From NCBI RefSeq assembly GCF_010119235.1, contig NZ_JAAATZ010000001.1, forward strand, positions 960,501-1,024,500: DNA of 64,000 nucleotides. Reading direction: 5' to 3'. A program made the position numbers and the translations under genes. Positions within the stretch are counted from its first letter, which is position 1. Every line of letters starts with the position of its first letter. Shown piece after piece: positions 45,473-55,350 of this stretch. A model generated the notes under the pieces. It searched no databases and had not been told where the DNA came from. It saw only the letters and a list, made by a program, of their open reading frames with translations. The DNA comes from Flavobacterium phycosphaerae. Lineage in GTDB: Bacteria; Bacteroidota; Bacteroidia; Flavobacteriales; Flavobacteriaceae.

Positions 45473-46846
45473 ATGAAAAAATTATTACTTTCATTGTCCT
45501 TATTTTCAGTAGGATTAGTAACTCATTCCCAATCTTGGGTTTCACAAGCCACAGGATTTACCGCCGAATCTCGAGGAGTATCCGAAATTCATGTTGTAGA
45601 TGCCAATACAGTTTGGGCAATGGCTTTTGATGGAGCTCCAATAACAACCGCTCATCCTGCCGCTCTTAATATTCAAGAGTTTACTTTAACGACGGATGGG
45701 GGCAGCAGCTGGACACCTGGTATTATTGATGTTGGAGATACCACTTATGAACTAAACAATATTTCTCCTGTAAGTGGCACAACCGCATGGGTTTCAGCTA
45801 TTAATAACACTACGGATGATCCTAATATTGGTGTTGGTGTGGTTTGCAAAACTTCTGATGCCGGTTTGACATGGGAGGCACAAAATACTTCCGGTTTTCA
45901 AACAGCTGGTGAATCTTTTTTAAACGGGGTGCACTTTTTTGACGCCAATAATGGTATTGCTTACGGTGACCCATTGGGAGGTGAATTTGAAATATACAGA
46001 ACAACCGATGGTGGTGACAACTGGACTCAAGTTCCTGCTGCCAGTCTTCCGGATCCAATATCAGGCGAATATGGATACAATAGTATTCCAACCGTTGCAG
46101 GAAATACACTTTGGTTTACTACCAACAAAGGAAAAATGTACAGAACTACCAATATGGGGGTAAATTGGACAAAATTAAATGGTCCTACAGGTTTTACCGA
46201 CTTTGGAGCAACAGCAATCAACGGTAGATTACTTTTCAGCGACAACAATAATGGTATTATAATGGGAACAACTAATGGTTCTGCTACTACTCCAACTTAT
46301 AAAATTTGGAAAACTACAGATGGTGGTGCTACTTGGTCAGCGCCAATTACTTATACCGGTTACAGATTGTTAACCTATGTTCCGGGTACATCTATCTTAG
46401 TAGCTTGTGGTGCCGGTACTTCTTCAGGTGGTGTTGGTTCTGCTTACAGTACAGATAACGGTACAACATGGACAACTATCGACACTAATATCGAACAACG
46501 ATTAACTCCGGCATTTTTTAATAGCACTACCGGTTGGTGCGGTGGATTCAGCACGGATTCAATCACTGACGGGATTTTTCAATTTAGTGGTAATTTAGGC
46601 ACTGAGCAATTTGCAGCTAATACGATTAAATTATATCCAAATCCCGCAACTTCAGTGGTAAATATCGCTGCTCAATTGGATTCTTATAACGTTAAAGTTA
46701 CTGACATGACCGGAAAAGTAATGCTTAACAAAGCTTTCAGTGGCGTTGAAAACACGGTAGACATTTCTAGTTTTGCGACTGGCGTTTATTTCTTTGAAAT
46801 TAAATCCGGAAACAAATCAGAAACTACTAAGATTATGAAAAATTAA
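45473..46846 (+). CDS. Secreted Asp-box beta-propeller protein with type IX sorting domain
   Basis: 457 residues. A signal peptide (1-19, ending THSQ) is followed by six Asp-box motifs of the form S/T-x-D/N-x-G-x-x-W (TTDGGSSW, TSDAGLTW, TTDGGDNW, TTNMGVNW, TTDGGATW, STDNGTTW), which mark BNR/YCF48-like propeller blades. The last 75 residues are a type A sorting domain of type IX secretion (KLYPNPATSVVNI, TGVYFFEIKSGNKSETTKIM). The protein should be exported across the outer membrane and attached to the surface or released. Enzymatic activity, as in sialidases, cannot be claimed because catalytic residues are not recognised. Confidence 0.93.
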   Translation: MKKLLLSLSLFSVGLVTHSQSWVSQATGFTAESRGVSEIHVVDANTVWAMAFDGAPITTAHPAALNIQEFTLTTDGGSSWTPGIIDVGDTTYELNNISPVSGTTAWVSAINNTTDDPNIGVGVVCKTSDAGLTWEAQNTSGFQTAGESFLNGVHFFDANNGIAYGDPLGGEFEIYRTTDGGDNWTQVPAASLPDPISGEYGYNSIPTVAGNTLWFTTNKGKMYRTTNMGVNWTKLNGPTGFTDFGATAINGRLLFSDNNNGIIMGTTNGSATTPTYKIWKTTDGGATWSAPITYTGYRLLTYVPGTSILVACGAGTSSGGVGSAYSTDNGTTWTTIDTNIEQRLTPAFFNSTTGWCGGFSTDSITDGIFQFSGNLGTEQFAANTIKLYPNPATSVVNIAAQLDSYNVKVTDMTGKVMLNKAFSGVENTVDISSFATGVYFFEIKSGNKSETTKIMKN

Positions 46847-46867
46847 TGCTGAATAAATAGTATTTTT

Positions 46868-46895
46868 AAGGGCTGACAAATGTTGGCCCTTTTTT
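46868..46895 (+). terminator. Terminator of the sorting-domain gene
   Basis: AAGGGCTGACA and TGTTGGCCCTT pair over 11 bp (two G-T) followed by a T-run. It covers the upstream alternative start (46880) of the next gene and so argues for the start at 46910. Confidence 0.85.
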
Positions 46896-46909
46896 ATTGC
46901 TTATACAGT

Positions 46910-48223
46910 ATGTTTAATATTTTCGATTTATCGCTGAAGGTAAATGGTTACCCGATGGAAGAAGCCGTGGCTGAATTTGAAAAAATTCAAGCAGTTTCAG
47001 CTACTGTCTACGAAAATTACATAACAGAAAAGAAAAATCAAATTGTTGCCTTTCATTTAAAAAACAACAAATCCTATTGCGAATTAGTAGGCAAAGACAC
47101 TTTTTCTCATTGGAATGAACTTCCTGTGATGACCAAAAAAGAGTTTCAAAAACCATTAATCGAAAGACTTTCTACAGGCTATACTTTAAAAAATGTGTAT
47201 GTCAATAAAACATCTGGCTCCAGTGGTGACCCGTTCATTTTTGCCAAAGATAAATTCTGTCATGCACTTACTTGGGCTAACATATTCAATAGGTTTGGAT
47301 GGTTTTCTATTAATTTTAACACTTCTTTTCAGGCTAGGTTTTATGGTATTCCGTTAGATTTTGTCGGTAATGCCAAAGAACGTTTGAAAGATTTTTTGGG
47401 TCATCGGTATCGGTTTCCCATCTTTGATTTATCGGATATTTTTTTGGAAAAAGTGCTGCTGAAATTCAAACAAAAACGATTTGATTATATTAACGGCTAT
47501 ACCAGTTCTATTGTTTTATTTGCTAAATTTTTAGAACAAAAAAAAGTAGTACTAAAAACCGTTTGCCCAACTTTAAAATGCTGTGTGGTTACTTCGGAAA
47601 TCCTTTTTGACGCGGATAAAGCACTGCTCGAAAAACAATTTGGCGTTCCGGTGGTGAATGAATATGGCGCTTCCGAATTGGATTTAATTGCGTTTCAAAA
47701 TCCCGACGGTGACTGGCAAGTTAATTCTGAAACCCTATTTGTAGAAATTTTAGACGATCAAAATAATGTGCTCCCCAATGGGCAGGAAGGGCGCATTGTA
47801 ATTACGTCTTTGTACAACAAAGCTCATCCGTTTATTCGTTATGACATTGGAGATATTGGTATTTTGGATGAAAAAAGTACCGCTAAAAAACCGTTACTGA
47901 AAAAACTGATCGGAAGAACCAATGATGTAGCCCAATTGCCCAGCGGGAAAAAAGCACCGGGACTAACCTTTTATTATGTCACCAAAAGCATAATAGAAGA
48001 TGGTGGAAACGTAAAAGAATTTGTGATAAAACAAACCAAAATTGATACTTTTGACATTGAATATGTAAGTCAAAATGAATTAACGGCAACCCAAATTCAA
48101 CAGATAGAAAAAGCCATTATCACTTATTTGGAAACCGGTTTGACCATAACATTCACCCGAAAAGAAAAACTGGACCGAAGCAAAAGCGGCAAATTGAAAC
48201 AGTTTGTTTCACTATTAAAATAA
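46910..48223 (+). CDS. Phenylacetate-CoA ligase/CapK-like adenylate-forming protein
   Basis: 437 residues from MFNIFDLSLKVNGYPMEE; an ATG at 46880 is rejected because it lies in the terminator stem. The adenylation core shows the phosphate loop NKTSGSSGDPFIFAKD, NEYGASELDLIAF and RYDIGDIGILD, with the C-terminal LDRSKSGKLKQFV. CapK-type relatives occur in capsule and O-antigen loci, where they may activate an acyl or amino-acid substituent. Leads the plus-strand trio with wecB and a glycosyltransferase. Confidence 0.88.
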   Translation: MFNIFDLSLKVNGYPMEEAVAEFEKIQAVSATVYENYITEKKNQIVAFHLKNNKSYCELVGKDTFSHWNELPVMTKKEFQKPLIERLSTGYTLKNVYVNKTSGSSGDPFIFAKDKFCHALTWANIFNRFGWFSINFNTSFQARFYGIPLDFVGNAKERLKDFLGHRYRFPIFDLSDIFLEKVLLKFKQKRFDYINGYTSSIVLFAKFLEQKKVVLKTVCPTLKCCVVTSEILFDADKALLEKQFGVPVVNEYGASELDLIAFQNPDGDWQVNSETLFVEILDDQNNVLPNGQEGRIVITSLYNKAHPFIRYDIGDIGILDEKSTAKKPLLKKLIGRTNDVAQLPSGKKAPGLTFYYVTKSIIEDGGNVKEFVIKQTKIDTFDIEYVSQNELTATQIQQIEKAIITYLETGLTITFTRKEKLDRSKSGKLKQFVSLLK

Positions 48224-48227
48224 CCCT

Positions 48228-49313
48228 ATGAAAATTACCATAGTTGCAGGGGCAAGACCAAATTTTATCAAAATTGCCCCCATCATCAAAGCGATTGAAA
48301 AAAAGCAACGCGAAGGAGCCGACATCTCTTATCGCTTGGTGCATACCGGGCAGCACTATGACAAAAACCTCAGCGATACATTCTTTAAAGAACTAAATAT
48401 TCCGCAACCGGACGCTAATTTAGAGGTGAAAAGCGGCTCACAATCGGTACAAACGGCTGCGATTATGATTGCTTTTGAACAAGAATTAATTCAAAATCCG
48501 TGTGATGTAGTTTTAGTAGTTGGCGATGTGAATTCAACCATGGCGTGTGCAATTGTGGCTAAAAAACTGAATACGAAAGTCACTCATGTAGAGGCCGGAA
48601 TCCGTTCCGGGGATATGACCATGCCGGAGGAAATCAACCGAATGGTAACGGATAGTATTACCGATTATTTTTTTACTACCTCAACAACAGCTTCGGAAAA
48701 TTTGTTGCGCTATGGTGCTGAACCCACCAACGTTCATTTCGTTGGCAATGTCATGATTGATACGCTATATCAAAACTTAGATCGAATTTCAGCTCCTTCT
48801 TTTTGGGATGATTTTCAATTGGCAACCGGCAATTATATTGTATTAACCCTACATCGACCTGCCAATGTAGATGAAGAAAAATCATTAATTCAACTCTTGG
48901 AAGGCATTGATCAACTAGCCGAAGGGAAAAAAATAATTTTTCCCATACATCCCCGAACTAAAGCAATTTTGGGCGAACAACAAATAAACACCAAAAACAT
49001 CTTTTTTGTAGAACCGCAAGGCTATCTGCATTTTATGTTTTTGATTAGAAACAGTTTTGCTGTGATTACTGACAGTGGCGGTATTTCGGAAGAAACCACT
49101 GTATTGGGAATCCCTTGTTTTACGATGCGAAACAATACCGAAAGACCCGAAACCCAAACCATCGGAACTAATACTTTAGTGGGAACTTCGATTGATAATT
49201 TGGAGAAAACATTTAGCGAATTCTTAAAAAATGGCCCCAGAAAAGCCGGAATTCCGGAACTATGGGATGGCAAAGCTTCGGAACGTATTATTGAAATTCT
49301 GCTGCAAAAATAA
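48228..49313 (+). CDS. wecB: UDP-N-acetylglucosamine 2-epimerase (non-hydrolysing)
   Basis: 361 residues. It interconverts UDP-GlcNAc and UDP-ManNAc. Conserved blocks: HTGQHYDKNLSDTFFKEL, VEAGIRSGDMTMPEEINR, LTLHRPANVDEE, HPRTKAIL and VITDSGGISEETTVLGIPC. Starts 4 bp after the CapK-like gene and its stop overlaps the next gene by 1 bp. A second, frameshifted copy of the family lies at 56526, so ManNAc-type sugar is probably used in the surface glycan. Confidence 0.95.
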   Translation: MKITIVAGARPNFIKIAPIIKAIEKKQREGADISYRLVHTGQHYDKNLSDTFFKELNIPQPDANLEVKSGSQSVQTAAIMIAFEQELIQNPCDVVLVVGDVNSTMACAIVAKKLNTKVTHVEAGIRSGDMTMPEEINRMVTDSITDYFFTTSTTASENLLRYGAEPTNVHFVGNVMIDTLYQNLDRISAPSFWDDFQLATGNYIVLTLHRPANVDEEKSLIQLLEGIDQLAEGKKIIFPIHPRTKAILGEQQINTKNIFFVEPQGYLHFMFLIRNSFAVITDSGGISEETTVLGIPCFTMRNNTERPETQTIGTNTLVGTSIDNLEKTFSEFLKNGPRKAGIPELWDGKASERIIEILLQK

Positions 49314-50497
49314 TGGAAGACATTCTCATCATATCCAATTATTATCCGCCTGAACAAGGTGCTGCTGCCAATAGAATTGAGCAATTGGCATTAAAACTAC
49401 ATCAAAATAACTATCGAGTTTCTGTGGTTTGTCCTCTCGGAAATTACCCGAAAGGAGTATTATTTCCGGAATATAAAGGCAAATTTTCAGTTACCGAAAA
49501 CCTGGACAACATTACGGTGAAAAGAATATGGATTTATCCGAGTGTAAGCAAAAATTTAATTGTTCGGATTCTCTCTGTTTTATCCTTTTCGTCAAGTTTG
49601 TTTTTTTATTTGTTATTCAAAAAGACACCACAAAAAGTAGTGGTCCAATCGCCACCGCTGTTGCTTTCTTTTATTTCGGTTTTGGTACTTTCGTTAAAAA
49701 AGAAAAAAATAATTTTAAATGTTTCCGATTTATGGCCCTTGGCGGCTATTGAATTGGAAGCTTTGAAAAAGGGTTCGTTATCCCATAAATTTTCGTTATT
49801 TCTAGAGCGTTTTATTTACAAAAGAGCCGCTGTGATTTTGGGGCAATCCAATGAAATTATTACACACATTCACTCTCTTTTCCCGAATAAAAAGTGTTTT
49901 TTATACCGCAATTTCCCTGACCATAAAGTAGAAGAAATGACTTTGAAAACTGCCGAAAATCAACCGATAAAACTATTTTATGCCGGGTTGCTGGGCATTG
50001 CTCAAGGGGTTTTTGAATTGTGTCAAAACTTGGAATTAAAAGGTCTTACTATCGAATTGCATCTGTTTGGCGATGGTGCTGAAAAAAACGAAATAGAGCG
50101 CTTTATTTCAACACAAAAAGAACAAAAAATAGTCTTTCATGGCATGCTGGAACGCAAAGCACTGCATGAAAAACTTCAGACATTTGATATCGCTATTGTA
50201 CCGTTGAAAACCAGAATTTATGGTTCGGTTCCTTCTAAAATTTTTGAATATGGCTCATTAGGTTTTCCTATCCTTTATTTCGGAGGTGGGGAAGGTGAAA
50301 CGATTGTCAACGAACACCAATTGGGCTGGGTAGCAAAAGTGGGTAATTACAATGACTTAAATCAAAAACTGACGTTGATTTCAAAGCTTAAAAAAGCTGA
50401 AGTTGACTTGATGAAACAGCACATTTTTAAAGAGGCACAACAGCGTTTCGATTTGGATAATCAAATGAAAGAATTGATTGCCCTTGACGTTTTCTAA
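49313..50497 (+). CDS. Glycosyltransferase family 4
   Basis: 394 residues. N-terminal acceptor domain with YYPPEQGAAANRIEQLALKL and C-terminal donor domain with the GT4 pattern YAGLLGIAQGVFELCQ and FEYGSLGFPILYFGGGEGE, in which EX7E-like glutamates are visible. It resembles WbuB-type enzymes that transfer amino sugars. Overlaps wecB by 1 bp and its stop overlaps the convergent sugar transferase gene. Confidence 0.9.
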   Translation: MEDILIISNYYPPEQGAAANRIEQLALKLHQNNYRVSVVCPLGNYPKGVLFPEYKGKFSVTENLDNITVKRIWIYPSVSKNLIVRILSVLSFSSSLFFYLLFKKTPQKVVVQSPPLLLSFISVLVLSLKKKKIILNVSDLWPLAAIELEALKKGSLSHKFSLFLERFIYKRAAVILGQSNEIITHIHSLFPNKKCFLYRNFPDHKVEEMTLKTAENQPIKLFYAGLLGIAQGVFELCQNLELKGLTIELHLFGDGAEKNEIERFISTQKEQKIVFHGMLERKALHEKLQTFDIAIVPLKTRIYGSVPSKIFEYGSLGFPILYFGGGEGETIVNEHQLGWVAKVGNYNDLNQKLTLISKLKKAEVDLMKQHIFKEAQQRFDLDNQMKELIALDVF

Positions 50498-51846
50498 TAG
50501 GCTTTTTCTTCACCCTTGACAGCGTTATAGACTGTCAAAAAGATGATTTTTAAGTCTAATAAAAGTGACCAATTTTCAAGATAGAAAATATCGTATTTAA
50601 CCCTATAAATGATGTCTTTATCCGTTTCTACTTCTCCTCTGAACCCTTTTGTTTGAGCCAGTCCTGTAATTCCCGGTTTGATAAAATGTCTTACCATAAA
50701 TTTATCAATTCTTCGAGCATACATTTCGGTATGACTAACCATGTGCGGTCTTGGTCCTACCACTGACATATCTCCTAATAAAACATTAAAAAACTGTGGT
50801 AATTCATCAATACTTGTTTTTCTGATAAATTTGCCAATCCTTGTTATTCTTGGGTCATTTTTGGAAACTTGATATAAGTCGGCAATATCATTAAGTGTCA
50901 TTGATCGAAACTTGAAACATTCGAACTCATGATAATTCAATCCGTTTCTTTTTTGCCTGAAAAAAATCGGTCCTCTAGATTCGATTTTAATTAAAACAGC
51001 CAAAATTGGTATTAACCAAGATAACACTCCCAAGATTATTACTAATGCAAAAACTATATCAAACAATCGTTTTATTATTTTATTGGTTGTTTCATCAAGC
51101 GGAATATTGCGCAATGAAATTATGGGTATATAATCATAGTAGTCGAAAATTAAATTTCTGGATAATACCTCCTTATTGTCTGGTAAGAATTTTAAAATTT
51201 TGAGGTTATTATCTGTAAAATCGATAAACTTGCTTATATCTGTATTGGTTAAATCTGACAATGAACAATAGATTTCATCAATTTTATGCTCTAAAACAAA
51301 ATCAAAACAGGACTCTATTTGTGTTTTTTTATTTTCAACTAAATCAAATATGTTAATCAACTTATATCCGTAATCCGGATTTTCAGTAAAAAACTCTGCT
51401 AACTGCCCTACTGTTTTTCCATTTCCGACGATGACAACTTTTCTAAAATTACCACCAAAAACAACCCTGAACTTTCTTAAAAAATAGTATATAAAAAGCT
51501 TAGTAAAAGAAATAATCAAAATGGAGTAGGATACAAACTGCAGAATTATTTTAGTATCATAAAATTTCGAAAAGTATCCTACATAAGCAAAATTTAAGAT
51601 GATAAATATGAAGTATTGTTTGATAATTTTCCCAAAAATCTCAATTACTTTAGTATAACGATATATCTCGTAAAAGCCCGTGTTATAGGCTATAGAAACC
51701 CAAGATACAACCAAAAAGAGGTAAAATGGCAACATTTGCAAATTTTCAGGTATTAGCTCAACAGATAATAAAATAATTACTGTCAAGTCTAATAAATATG
51801 AAAAAGGCCTAATGTAGCCAGAATATCTTCCTGTCTTTTTTCTCAT
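50494..51846 (-). CDS. Priming sugar transferase (undecaprenyl-phosphate hexose phosphotransferase)
   Basis: 450 residues. About four N-terminal membrane helices, a middle nucleotide-binding-like domain (VVIVGNGKTVGQLAEFF) and a C-terminal bacterial sugar-transferase domain beginning KRLFDIVFALVIILGVLSWL, with KFRSM, the DELPQFFNVLLGDMSVVGPR catalytic block and KPGITGLAQTKGFRGE. It attaches sugar-1-phosphate to undecaprenyl phosphate, the first step of glycan synthesis. Overlaps the Uxs gene by 1 bp. The sugar (glucose, galactose or an amino sugar) is not decided by sequence. Confidence 0.92.
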   Translation of the reverse strand: MRKKTGRYSGYIRPFSYLLDLTVIILLSVELIPENLQMLPFYLFLVVSWVSIAYNTGFYEIYRYTKVIEIFGKIIKQYFIFIILNFAYVGYFSKFYDTKIILQFVSYSILIISFTKLFIYYFLRKFRVVFGGNFRKVVIVGNGKTVGQLAEFFTENPDYGYKLINIFDLVENKKTQIESCFDFVLEHKIDEIYCSLSDLTNTDISKFIDFTDNNLKILKFLPDNKEVLSRNLIFDYYDYIPIISLRNIPLDETTNKIIKRLFDIVFALVIILGVLSWLIPILAVLIKIESRGPIFFRQKRNGLNYHEFECFKFRSMTLNDIADLYQVSKNDPRITRIGKFIRKTSIDELPQFFNVLLGDMSVVGPRPHMVSHTEMYARRIDKFMVRHFIKPGITGLAQTKGFRGEVETDKDIIYRVKYDIFYLENWSLLLDLKIIFLTVYNAVKGEEKAY

Positions 51847-52829
51847 TAAAAAATGTATTTGGAAAAATCTTTGTGTTCTTCTTTTAAAAGTTCCTCAGAA
51901 GTCAGTGATTTGAAATAATCATAGGTTAATTTCATTCCCTCTTCTCTTGAAACTTTAGCACTCCAGCCTAACAACTGTTTAGCTTTGGTTATATCGGGTT
52001 GGCGCTGTAATGGGTCGTTTACCGGTAACGGATGGTAAACTACCTTTTGATTTGTTCCGGTTAATTTTATGATTTCATCTGCAAAATCTTTAATAGTAAT
52101 TTCATCCGGATTCCCAATATTTACTGGGTATACATAATCAGAATGTAATAACCTGAAGATACCCTCTACTTGATCCGTTACATAACAGAATGATCTTGTT
52201 TGGCTTCCATCACCAAATATGGTTAAATCTTCCCCACGTAATGCTTGTCCAATAAAAGCGGGAATTACTCGACCGTCGTTCAGTCGCATCCTTGGTCCAT
52301 ACGTATTGAATATTCTAACAATTCTGGTTTCAACCCCATGAAAAGTATGATATGCCATAGTGATAGATTCCTGAAAACGCTTAGCTTCATCATACACTCC
52401 TCTTGGCCCAATAGTGTTTACATTTCCGTAATAATCTTCTGTTTGTGGATGAACTAATGGATCTCCGTAAACTTCTGATGTAGACGCAATGAGAATTCGG
52501 GCTTTTTTAACCCTTGCCAAACCTAAAAGATTGTGAGTTCCTAAAGAGCCTACTTTCAATGTTTGTATTGGAATTTTTAAATAATCAATAGGACTTGCCG
52601 GCGAAGCAAAATGAAGTATATAATCTATCTTTCCGGGAACATGAACAAATTTTGTTACATCGTGGTGGTAGAATTCAAAATTTTTATTTTTGAAAAGATG
52701 TTCAATATTTTTTAAATCCCCTGTGATTAAGTTATCCATTCCAATAACAAAATAGCCCTCTGCTATAAAACGATCACAAAGATGAGATCCTAAAAATCCT
52801 GCCGCACCAGTAATAAGTATTCTTTTCAT
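51846..52829 (-). CDS. UDP-glucuronate decarboxylase (UDP-xylose synthase)
   Basis: 327 residues, an extended short-chain dehydrogenase. NAD-binding [18 protein letters not shown], then [11 protein letters not shown], the YxxxK catalytic pair in [10 protein letters not shown], and [20 protein letters not shown], which is typical of Uxs. It converts UDP-glucuronic acid to UDP-xylose. UDP-glucose dehydrogenase, which feeds it, is not in the window. Confidence 0.9.
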   Translation of the reverse strand: MKRILITGAAGFLGSHLCDRFIAEGYFVIGMDNLITGDLKNIEHLFKNKNFEFYHHDVTKFVHVPGKIDYILHFASPASPIDYLKIPIQTLKVGSLGTHNLLGLARVKKARILIASTSEVYGDPLVHPQTEDYYGNVNTIGPRGVYDEAKRFQESITMAYHTFHGVETRIVRIFNTYGPRMRLNDGRVIPAFIGQALRGEDLTIFGDGSQTRSFCYVTDQVEGIFRLLHSDYVYPVNIGNPDEITIKDFADEIIKLTGTNQKVVYHPLPVNDPLQRQPDITKAKQLLGWSAKVSREEGMKLTYDYFKSLTSEELLKEEHKDFSKYIF

Positions 52830-52835
52830 ATTTTT

Positions 52836-54194
52836 TTATTCCTTTGGGGAATTTGGCATTAAAAATCCTGAATTAAAAAGGCAATACATCGTTGTAAAAA
52901 AAACAACGCCTCTTTGTCTTAATAAAAATGATTCTGTCAAAAATAGGCTTATCATTAGAATTGCAAAAGCAAAATGCACAAAATCTTTATTTTTTAACGC
53001 TTTACGAACATTATGAACAAGCATTATGAACAAAAGCAAGAAGCCAAAAACGCCTAAGTCAGCAAAAATTTGCACATATTGGTTGTGAAAATTTTTATTT
53101 TGATACCCATCAAAATTATTCGAAGCATTACCCATGTATAAATTGTATTGGACTGCTTTTTCTTTTATTTTTTTATAGGATCCATCTTGTCCGAAACCTG
53201 TAAAAAAAGTATTGTTTTCCTTTATCAACTCTATAAAAATTCTGAACTGATAGACCCTGAAAGCAGTACCTGGGAAATAATCATTAGGTTTGAAGGTTTC
53301 ATTGGTCAAGGCTTGTTTTATACTAACATTATAAACCTTATCATTTCCTTTACTAATCACGTCATTAACTGTACTATCTGCCATATTGGTTTCATATTCT
53401 ATAAGAAATCTTTCTCTTATTTTTCCTATAAATGATAATGAACAAATAAACAGTAGGAAAAGAATTAAATTCCGCAATCTCATTTTTCGGGAAACTTTAG
53501 CCAAAAACAAATAATGCACAATTAATAATCCTGTAAAAACCACAATAATATTTTTGGAGGAAAGTAAAAAAACCATCAAGAACAGAAGTATCAATATGGC
53601 ATAATCCAAACTCTTTTTCCCGGTTTTTCTGAAAAAATAAAAAAAGGCAATCGCCACATAAATCGATACATGAATTGCATTAAGCAGTTTGGGTACTAAT
53701 CCGTAATCGTCGTTTTCTTCTCCATGATAAAAAAAGACTCTTTGGTCTCCGGTAATACTAAAACGAATAGCTGCTCGAATCAAGAAATAAAGTGAATACA
53801 ACACCATCGAATAGCTGAAATACTTTATAACCTTATCTCGTTGCGCTTTTGTAAATTCTTTTGAAATTAAAAACACTAGAGGTAAAAGCAATAAGGGAAT
53901 TTCCTTTAAAAGTGACGCCTTTGTGTCTTCATAGTCTATTGACCAGAATAAAGACATACACATTAAAAGGTATAATGTAATAGGATAGATTAAATATCTC
54001 TTGAAAGATATGTTCTCTTTTCTGAAAGTGATTATTGAGGTTAACAACAAAAGTCCCAGAGCAATATTGTTAATAGCAAAAGGAAGGGGGATACTCCAAA
54101 CCACTAAGAGTAGTGGTAGAAAAGTTTTATTTTGTTGTGTTTCTTGTTTTATGTCGTGAAAAACATTCTTCAAAAAGACGTAAATATTTTCCAT
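52836..54194 (-). CDS. O-antigen ligase/polymerase family membrane protein
   Basis: 452 residues with 10 or more membrane helices and a large loop between late helices (about 240-355) carrying the Wzy_C-type TGFGQDGS and the His-containing FHNQYVQIFADLGVFGFLLL. Either joins O-chains to lipid A-core or polymerises repeat units. The ATG lies 68 bp inside the upstream glycosyltransferase gene; no shorter ATG start exists before the first helices, so the overlap is probably real. Confidence 0.85.
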   Translation of the reverse strand: MENIYVFLKNVFHDIKQETQQNKTFLPLLLVVWSIPLPFAINNIALGLLLLTSIITFRKENISFKRYLIYPITLYLLMCMSLFWSIDYEDTKASLLKEIPLLLLPLVFLISKEFTKAQRDKVIKYFSYSMVLYSLYFLIRAAIRFSITGDQRVFFYHGEENDDYGLVPKLLNAIHVSIYVAIAFFYFFRKTGKKSLDYAILILLFLMVFLLSSKNIIVVFTGLLIVHYLFLAKVSRKMRLRNLILFLLFICSLSFIGKIRERFLIEYETNMADSTVNDVISKGNDKVYNVSIKQALTNETFKPNDYFPGTAFRVYQFRIFIELIKENNTFFTGFGQDGSYKKIKEKAVQYNLYMGNASNNFDGYQNKNFHNQYVQIFADLGVFGFLLLFIMLVHNVRKALKNKDFVHFAFAILMISLFLTESFLLRQRGVVFFTTMYCLFNSGFLMPNSPKE

Positions 54195-55242
54195 TTATTT
54201 TTTCCCAATTAAACTCATTGATAATAGCGTCAACATTGTTTTGTACCAACTGCAAGTTATCATTTTTTTTGATTGTTTTGAGAATATTTTTAACATCATT
54301 AGAGGAAGAAAAATAATAACCGTTTTCCTTTAAAACCCCCTTATTAAATTCATTGTCATGAGCAATAATCAATGCTTTTGAAGCCATTGCTTCTAACAAA
54401 GATGGATTTGTTCCTCCTACAGTATGTCCGTGAAAATATAAGTTTGAAAAAAAACGTAAATTGTTTAGGTGTTCTAAATTGTAAATCCCTCCTAAAAATC
54501 TAATAGTGCCTTTATTTTCAAATTTTTTCTTCAATGCTTCTCCATATTTATTATTATGATTCCCAATAACTAAAATCGGAGAGGTTTCATCGCTCATGGC
54601 CACTCCGTCAAGAACCATTTCAATGTTATTTTCAGGTTCAAATCGAGCCATAATCATATTGTAGTTTCCTTTCTCTACTTTGTATTCGGCAAGGATAGCT
54701 TCGTTTGGATTTAAAAATAAGTCAGCTCCATAAGCAATGTATTGAGCTTCTTTATTGTACTTTTCTTCAAGGTATTTTTTTATACCTAAGGAATCTGCAA
54801 TTAAAACATCGCTGCTTTTAACCGCTAATTTTTCGGCATAAAGCAACATTTTCTGAACCTTTGAGGAATATTTGGTACGTTTCCATTCCATCCCATCCAT
54901 ATTGGTAATAATAATTGCTGTTTTAGGCAACAGAAAATGCCAAATAGAATTACTGGTATAGCCTAATTGCAGTATGATATCAAAATTTCTTTTTCTAGAA
55001 TCTAAAATACAATTCAAATCATAAACAAACTGACCTACAGTACCTATTTTGTACTCAGGATCAAATTGGTGAATTAAATGGACGCCTTCGTAGATAATGC
55101 CTTTATAAGGATGATTATGGGAATTGTAAACATATACTTCGTGCCCCTTTCTGACAAGGTAGGTAGAAAAAAACTCTGCAAATTGCTCGAAACCACCGTA
55201 ATGATTGGGCACTCCGCGTGTCCCTAAAATGGCTATTTTCAT
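54127..55242 (-). CDS. DUF1972 glycosyltransferase (rhamnosyltransferase-like)
   Basis: 371 residues. The N-terminal DUF1972 domain begins MKIAILGTRGVPNHYGGFEQ, and the C-terminal GT4-like donor domain holds HTVGGTNPSLLEAMASKALI with an EX7E-type arrangement. Such proteins transfer rhamnose or related sugars onto lipid-linked glycans. It has its own promoter motif and heads a unit with the ligase, Uxs and priming transferase genes. The C-terminus overlaps the next gene by 68 bp. Confidence 0.9.
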   Translation of the reverse strand: MKIAILGTRGVPNHYGGFEQFAEFFSTYLVRKGHEVYVYNSHNHPYKGIIYEGVHLIHQFDPEYKIGTVGQFVYDLNCILDSRKRNFDIILQLGYTSNSIWHFLLPKTAIIITNMDGMEWKRTKYSSKVQKMLLYAEKLAVKSSDVLIADSLGIKKYLEEKYNKEAQYIAYGADLFLNPNEAILAEYKVEKGNYNMIMARFEPENNIEMVLDGVAMSDETSPILVIGNHNNKYGEALKKKFENKGTIRFLGGIYNLEHLNNLRFFSNLYFHGHTVGGTNPSLLEAMASKALIIAHDNEFNKGVLKENGYYFSSSNDVKNILKTIKKNDNLQLVQNNVDAIINEFNWEKINGKYLRLFEECFSRHKTRNTTK

Positions 55243-55282
55243 GAAATTTTATTACGGTTTGCTACTGTTTATTCTTTCAGTG

Positions 55283-55290
55283 CAAACATA
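55283..55290 (-). promoter_or_regulatory. -7 promoter element for the DUF1972 glycosyltransferase unit
   Basis: Minus-strand TATGTTTG fits TAnnTTTG, about 41 bp upstream of the ATG at 55242. Confidence 0.5.
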
Positions 55291-55350
55291 ATAAATAGAT
55301 TTGACTTGATATACTCATTCATTAAAAACAACTGCTTAACAATATAACGA

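Noticed and set aside
45822..46248. Minus-strand open frames inside the Asp-box gene
   Set aside because: They arise from the repetitive coding of the propeller and have no family signal.
46880..46909. Earlier start for the CapK-like gene
   Set aside because: It falls within the stem of the preceding terminator.
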